Assembly: GCA_951213105.1 (NCBI GenBank)
Contig: OX578144.1
Coordinates: forward strand, 86,131,015-86,195,014
DNA: 64,000 bases
DNA from: Amaurobius ferox
Taxonomy: Eukaryota > Arthropoda > Arachnida > Araneae > Amaurobiidae
Reading direction: 5' to 3'
The notes under the pieces: generated by a model
Told to the model about the DNA's origin: nothing
The model's input: the letters and a program-made list of their open reading frames with translations, nothing else
The model's database searches: none
Made by a program: the position numbers and the translations under genes
In this document: piece after piece, positions 59,978 to 64,000 of the stretch
How positions within the stretch are numbered: position 1 is the stretch's first letter
Layout of the letters: every line of letters begins with the position of its first letter

Positions 59978-60972
59978 AATCATGCATAAAGCATTGATTA
60001 TGAAACACTTCCCGACTGCAATGCAATTTTATTTAAACATCTCTAAAAAGCGATAAATTCAGAGGTGATGCTTTTTAAATTATCCCATTACTACAATAAT
60101 TTATTTTACTTAAAACTTTAAATCAAAGATACAAAAGTACTTTCTAACTCTATGTTTAAAATTTCCACTATAAAGGCGATGCTGTAAAATCGACTTTTTC
60201 TCTATCTAAAATCAATGAATATTTCATTCATATCACCTATATTCCATACCCCGCAGCTAAATAATGTGTGTTGAAAAGGATCAACAACTCATCTTACAAT
60301 TACTTGTTGACATTCTGCATTCATTAAAATTAGGCTTCGTTGCAGAATTAATCAGTTTTATGATCGTTTAAACTAAAAAATATTGTAATTGCGTTGGCGC
60401 AGAATACACAAAAATTAAACAGCTTTAGGACGGATGAAACACTATACATAAATTTAAAAGAATTTCAGAAATCACGATTTTGACATTGGGAAAAATATGG
60501 ATGCCATATTTTATTTTGAATTGCGGCATGTGATCTCTTCATATAATATGGGTGTAATTATTATTTTAATTTTTATTTAAGAAACTACTGAACATATTTT
60601 GCTCAGATTTTTTATATAAATTATAGGATAATTTGAACATTTCATGAAATTTTCAAAGCAATTGGCGAATTTTAACTTCGCTTAATAAATGTTTGAAAAG
60701 TTGGGTTACTTTTACAACTGTTAGGTTACTTATTCAAATGTTTGAATACTTAGGTACTTTTTCAACTCGGATTTAATCCAAAACTAACTGGGTGATATTA
60801 TTCATTTACATTCCCATACGTCCAACAGACCGTCTGAACAACATACTAATTATTTTTTAATAAAGTCATTTTCACGGCAGTTATTGTGCGAACGGACAGA
60901 CAGACAGACATAATGCCAGAAAGACCAATACCATAAACACCTTTGAACTATGTTGCAAAGTGTTAAAAATTA
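59978..60972 (+). repeat. R2 dispersed repeat, copy 4 (full length)
   Basis: Runs from ATGCATAAAGCATTGATTAT to GAACTATGTTGCAAAGTGTT, about 995 bp, without the internal duplication of copy 1. It contains GCTTTAGGACGGATGAAACA, CAGACCGTCTGAACAACATA and a short GACA run (60894-60910). Best guide to the basic length of the family. Confidence 0.82.
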
Positions 60973-62469
60973 GGCTACAACGGATCTGTGCTGTGCATGA
61001 AAATACCATAAAGTAAATACGAATGTTCATGATGTTCCTATATTGATAAAAAAATATAGTAACCGGAAATATATAAGTAGAAAATATTATAATATTATTT
61101 TTGATTGCTCTTTACACTTATGGCAGTAACACGTCATTCTGTTAAATGATTGATTTATTTGCAAAGTGTATATGCATATAATCTTCATAAAATGATTTTT
61201 CCCAAGTGCTTTATCCATATATCCTTGTCGAAGATGTATGAATAATAATAAAAAAAACACCCGTTTGTTTGTCTGTCTATCTGTCTGTTTGTGCCATCTG
61301 CAGCGGGAAAACTGAGTGACGTAAAGCCATGAAATTTCATATAAAGATTAAAGATATCGAAGCTGCTGAGAAAAAACATATAGTTGTGATTTTTTCAATT
61401 TTAAAGTTAAAGCAACATTTCGAGTGACCGATTTTCGCACAAATTGGTTTCTTAGCAATCGAAAATATTACTGCAGAGTTCTTATTTTAACACCATTCGG
61501 ACAGATCGAAAAAATATTTTTCAAAAAAATATTTAAACGGAACTTGTAGACGAATTTTCGTGAATTTTTGGAAAAATTTATAGTTCGTGTTCTAAAAATC
61601 GATTTTAATCAAGTTTAAAATTCCAACTTTGAAAAATCGACTGACAATCAGATCTTCTTAATTTAACAGGAGCTAAATGAATACAACACACTACTTCAAA
61701 ACAAAAATTATGTTCATTCGTTCTTCCGTTTATTAATTAGGATTTTTATAGAGCACCGATGCAGCATAAAATGTTTAATTTCACCTTTCGAACCGCTTCA
61801 ATTTTTGCTGTTTAGCGCATACGTATTACACCGGAATATTCATTAAACCACCAAGCGTGCCCATTGCTAATCATCAAGTTTCGTCAGGACGTTACATCTT
61901 CGGGAGTTGTGTAGTCCTCACATGGTTTTTCCTTTTTGTTCTAAAAGGATGTTAACGGATAATGCCTGCATAACTGGAGTGGGTGGGCGCAGTCACAAGT
62001 GCGCCCAAATAGTGGCGATTACGCCCTTAGAAAAATGAATGAATGAATGCAATAAATGCAATAATAGCAAATGCTACTTTTCAAAACCTGCCACCTTAAC
62101 CTTAATAAGAATGAATAATAGTTATACAAAAAATCTGATTATGATGTCAAAGGATACAAGCTATAAAGGATACAAGCCATAACTCGTGTCCAACCACCAA
62201 GAAAGATGAAGAAAAACTGTAGCTGATGATTAGTCATTTGATTAATTTCGTCATTAATTTCGCTCGTTAGCTACTAGAGGGCGCAAAGGACGTTCCAATG
62301 TCCCATTGAATTTATTACAGCCCGAATGCTGGTTGAGAGTTTTTAGAAAATGTTATAACAAAAATTCCGTCCCTGTTTGTGATAGAAAATTTAATTATTT
62401 TAACTTGAGTACTTAATATTTTCTATAAGTTAAATAAAAAAAAATTCCGAAAAGTAATGGGTTTAAGCA
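60973..62469. other. No gene recognised; possible short-retroposon tail at ~61975-62060
   Basis: A GTTTGTCTGTCTATCTGTCTG run at 61267-61287 and the sequence after it look repeat-like but have no second copy here. At 61975-62060, GTGGGTGGGCGCAGTCACAA, GTGGCGATTACGCCCTTAG and an (AATG)n run resemble the tail of a LINE or SINE. No protein is recognisable. Confidence 0.35.
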
Positions 62470-62705
62470 TTTTTCGTGACATTTATAATGGAACATGTCA
62501 TCACCTAAGCACCCATTAAATACATTAACTTGACATTTCACAGTTGGGCTCAACAGGAACGTAAACTTATTTTTTTCTCTTTTGCGTGACTGCTGACTGT
62601 TCTGTGCGGAGTATAAACGTCGTTAAAGTGATTGATTGTCCTATTACTCGTAGCAAATAAACTATATTTATGATACAAAAGCTACCAAGACGGAAATAAC
62701 CGGTG
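62470..62705 (+). repeat. R3 dispersed repeat, copy 3 (left edge short)
   Basis: The ordered blocks are CGTGACATTTATAATGGAAC, ATTAACTTGACATTTCACAG, TTTTGCGTGACTGCTGACTG, GTCGTTAAAGTGATTGATTG and CCAAGACGGAAATAACCGG. The most diverged of the three copies. Confidence 0.75.
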
Positions 62706-63534
62706 AGTTTATACGTTACCCCATGCTTCCATCAAGTTTTCAGAAAAATAAAAAATAGCTTGTATTTTAACTGAAATGTATTTATAGTTCTGAGGGAAAA
62801 AGCATTTCAGTTAAGAAATTTGAGCTTACCTTTGAACAAGTTTTATATGTACAGCAGTTTTAACTTTGACATCGAATATTTAGAAATGTTAGAACAGTGG
62901 ATAATTCAAAATGTTTTAAGGCAAGATTGTATCTTTATATTCCAACATCTCCTAAACTAAAGAGCTTACAGTTATGGAATAAGAGCAGCATCCAGATGTA
63001 GGATTTTGTTTTATATTAAAAATATCTATCCCACGTGATCTGTCGATTTTTAAACGAAATTTAATTACACAACGAAATACCATGCATCTAAATTTGAAAG
63101 ATCTATGAATTTGTAAAAGTAGTTACAACTTTTCACTTTTTCTAGAAAACTAGCTGAAAAATTCGTGACAATGTTGTGGACGTATGAGACTTAAAGTCAA
63201 TTGTTCATGAATAATATTGTTAGGAACATGTAAAATGCCTTCCTTGGAGGCTGTTTTGAGAACCAGAAGGCAAAAACACCTTTAAGGCAGCCATTCCAAT
63301 TACGTCAATGTTGGGCTGCCATATTCGAAACGTCGGGGCAGGGTTGCTAGATTTAGTTATTTATAGTAAATTTGACGACTTTCTGTTACGTTTTCGGTAT
63401 AATCTATATTCTTGGAGATATCAGCCCAATCAGGAAGAATACAAGAATATATAAAATAATTGTTGCTCAGTTGGAGGACAATTAAAGTGATACGAACTAC
63501 ATTGAATTGTGAGATATATCTGTATTCGCTTTTT
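62706..63534. other. No gene seen
   Basis: AT-rich, short frames only. Confidence 0.45.
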
Positions 63535-64000
63535 AACATTTTACCACATAGTTGAAAAGTGTTTATGACTTTGTTTATTCCATCTGTCTGTCTGGCTGGC
63601 TGTCTCTCTGTCCGTTAGCATGATAACTGCCGCAAAAATGACTTTATCAAAATGAAATTTTAGTATGTTGTTCAGACTGTCTGTGGGACCTACGGGAATT
63701 TAAATGAATAATAACACCCAATTAATTTTGGATTGAACCCGGGTTGAAAAAATAAAATACATTGAACCCTATAAGACCTAATTTTTCAAAAATTTTATAA
63801 GCGGATTTGAAATTCACATATTGGTTCGAAAGTTTTAGGAAATATTCACATTATCAGATAAAATATATAAAAAAAAATTCAGAAAAAATATTCAGTAGTT
63901 CTTTAAATCAAAATTAAAATATTAATTACACCCATTGTATGAAGAGAATACGTAACCATTATATATAGAAATCACGTGGCCCATGTCAAAATAAAATATG
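63535..64000 (-). repeat. R2 dispersed repeat, copy 5 (cut by window end)
   Basis: Reads in reverse from TTGAAAAGTGTTTATGACTT through CTGTCTGTCTGGCTGG, CATGATAACTGCCGCAAAAA, TTTTGGATTGAACCCGGGTT and TTAAAATATTAATTACACCC, and leaves the window before the left half of the family. Confidence 0.8.

Overview
This window looks like intergenic, transposon-dense DNA from an animal nuclear genome. It is strongly AT-rich, has long CA/TG, AT and ATT microsatellites, and carries several decayed transposons of families common in arthropods: two Tc1-type, one mariner-type, a pogo/Tigger-like shell, two non-LTR retrotransposon tails and one unclassified transposase-like relic. An arthropod, possibly an arachnid, is my best guess; this is inference from repeat style, not proof. 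I found no convincing host protein-coding gene, no intact tRNA or rRNA gene, no CRISPR array and nothing bacterial. Most open frames are under 150 codons and are chance frames or pieces of repeats.

Layout. 0-4 kb: a fragment of dispersed family R1, then a 1.5-kb satellite-like array (period about 300 bp, made of two related halves) enclosed by termini resembling a pogo/Tigger element. 8.5-9.9 kb: an almost intact Tc1 element with perfect 29-bp inverted repeats and one visible stop codon in its transposase. 10-11.8 kb: an R1 copy and a jockey/CR1-like LINE tail. 13-14.7 kb: an LTR-like or promoter-like repeat (R4) with a second copy at 37.8-39.1 kb. 17.1 kb: a tandem 78-bp tRNA-like repeat. 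18.7-26.7 kb: two R1 copies flanking a decayed transposase-like gene. 27.2-30.6 kb: tRNA-like units and an inverted pair of family R2. 32.7-36.2 kb: microsatellite-bearing modules (M) split by a seven-unit tandem array of a tRNA-derived SINE-like repeat. 39-42 kb: further R2 and R1 copies. 47.3-49.0 kb: a mariner-type relic with long inverted repeats of about 160 bp. 51.3-55 kb: a second tRNA-headed tandem repeat at two sites, one abutting a half-deleted Tc1 element, plus an RTE-like LINE tail. 55-64 kb: three copies of family R3, a 30-bp minisatellite, and R1/R2 fragments.

How it fits together. The elements have no shared cellular function. The window records repeated insertion, nesting and decay. 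The labels R1, R2, R3, R4 and M are mine, for families recognised by comparing copies within this window. The features that best repay a second look are the three unrelated tandem arrays built on tRNA-like (RNA polymerase III promoter-like) sequences, the R1 family with its terminal inverted repeats of about 65 bp, and the nearly intact Tc1 element. I saw no evidence of a new defence, metabolic or signalling system.
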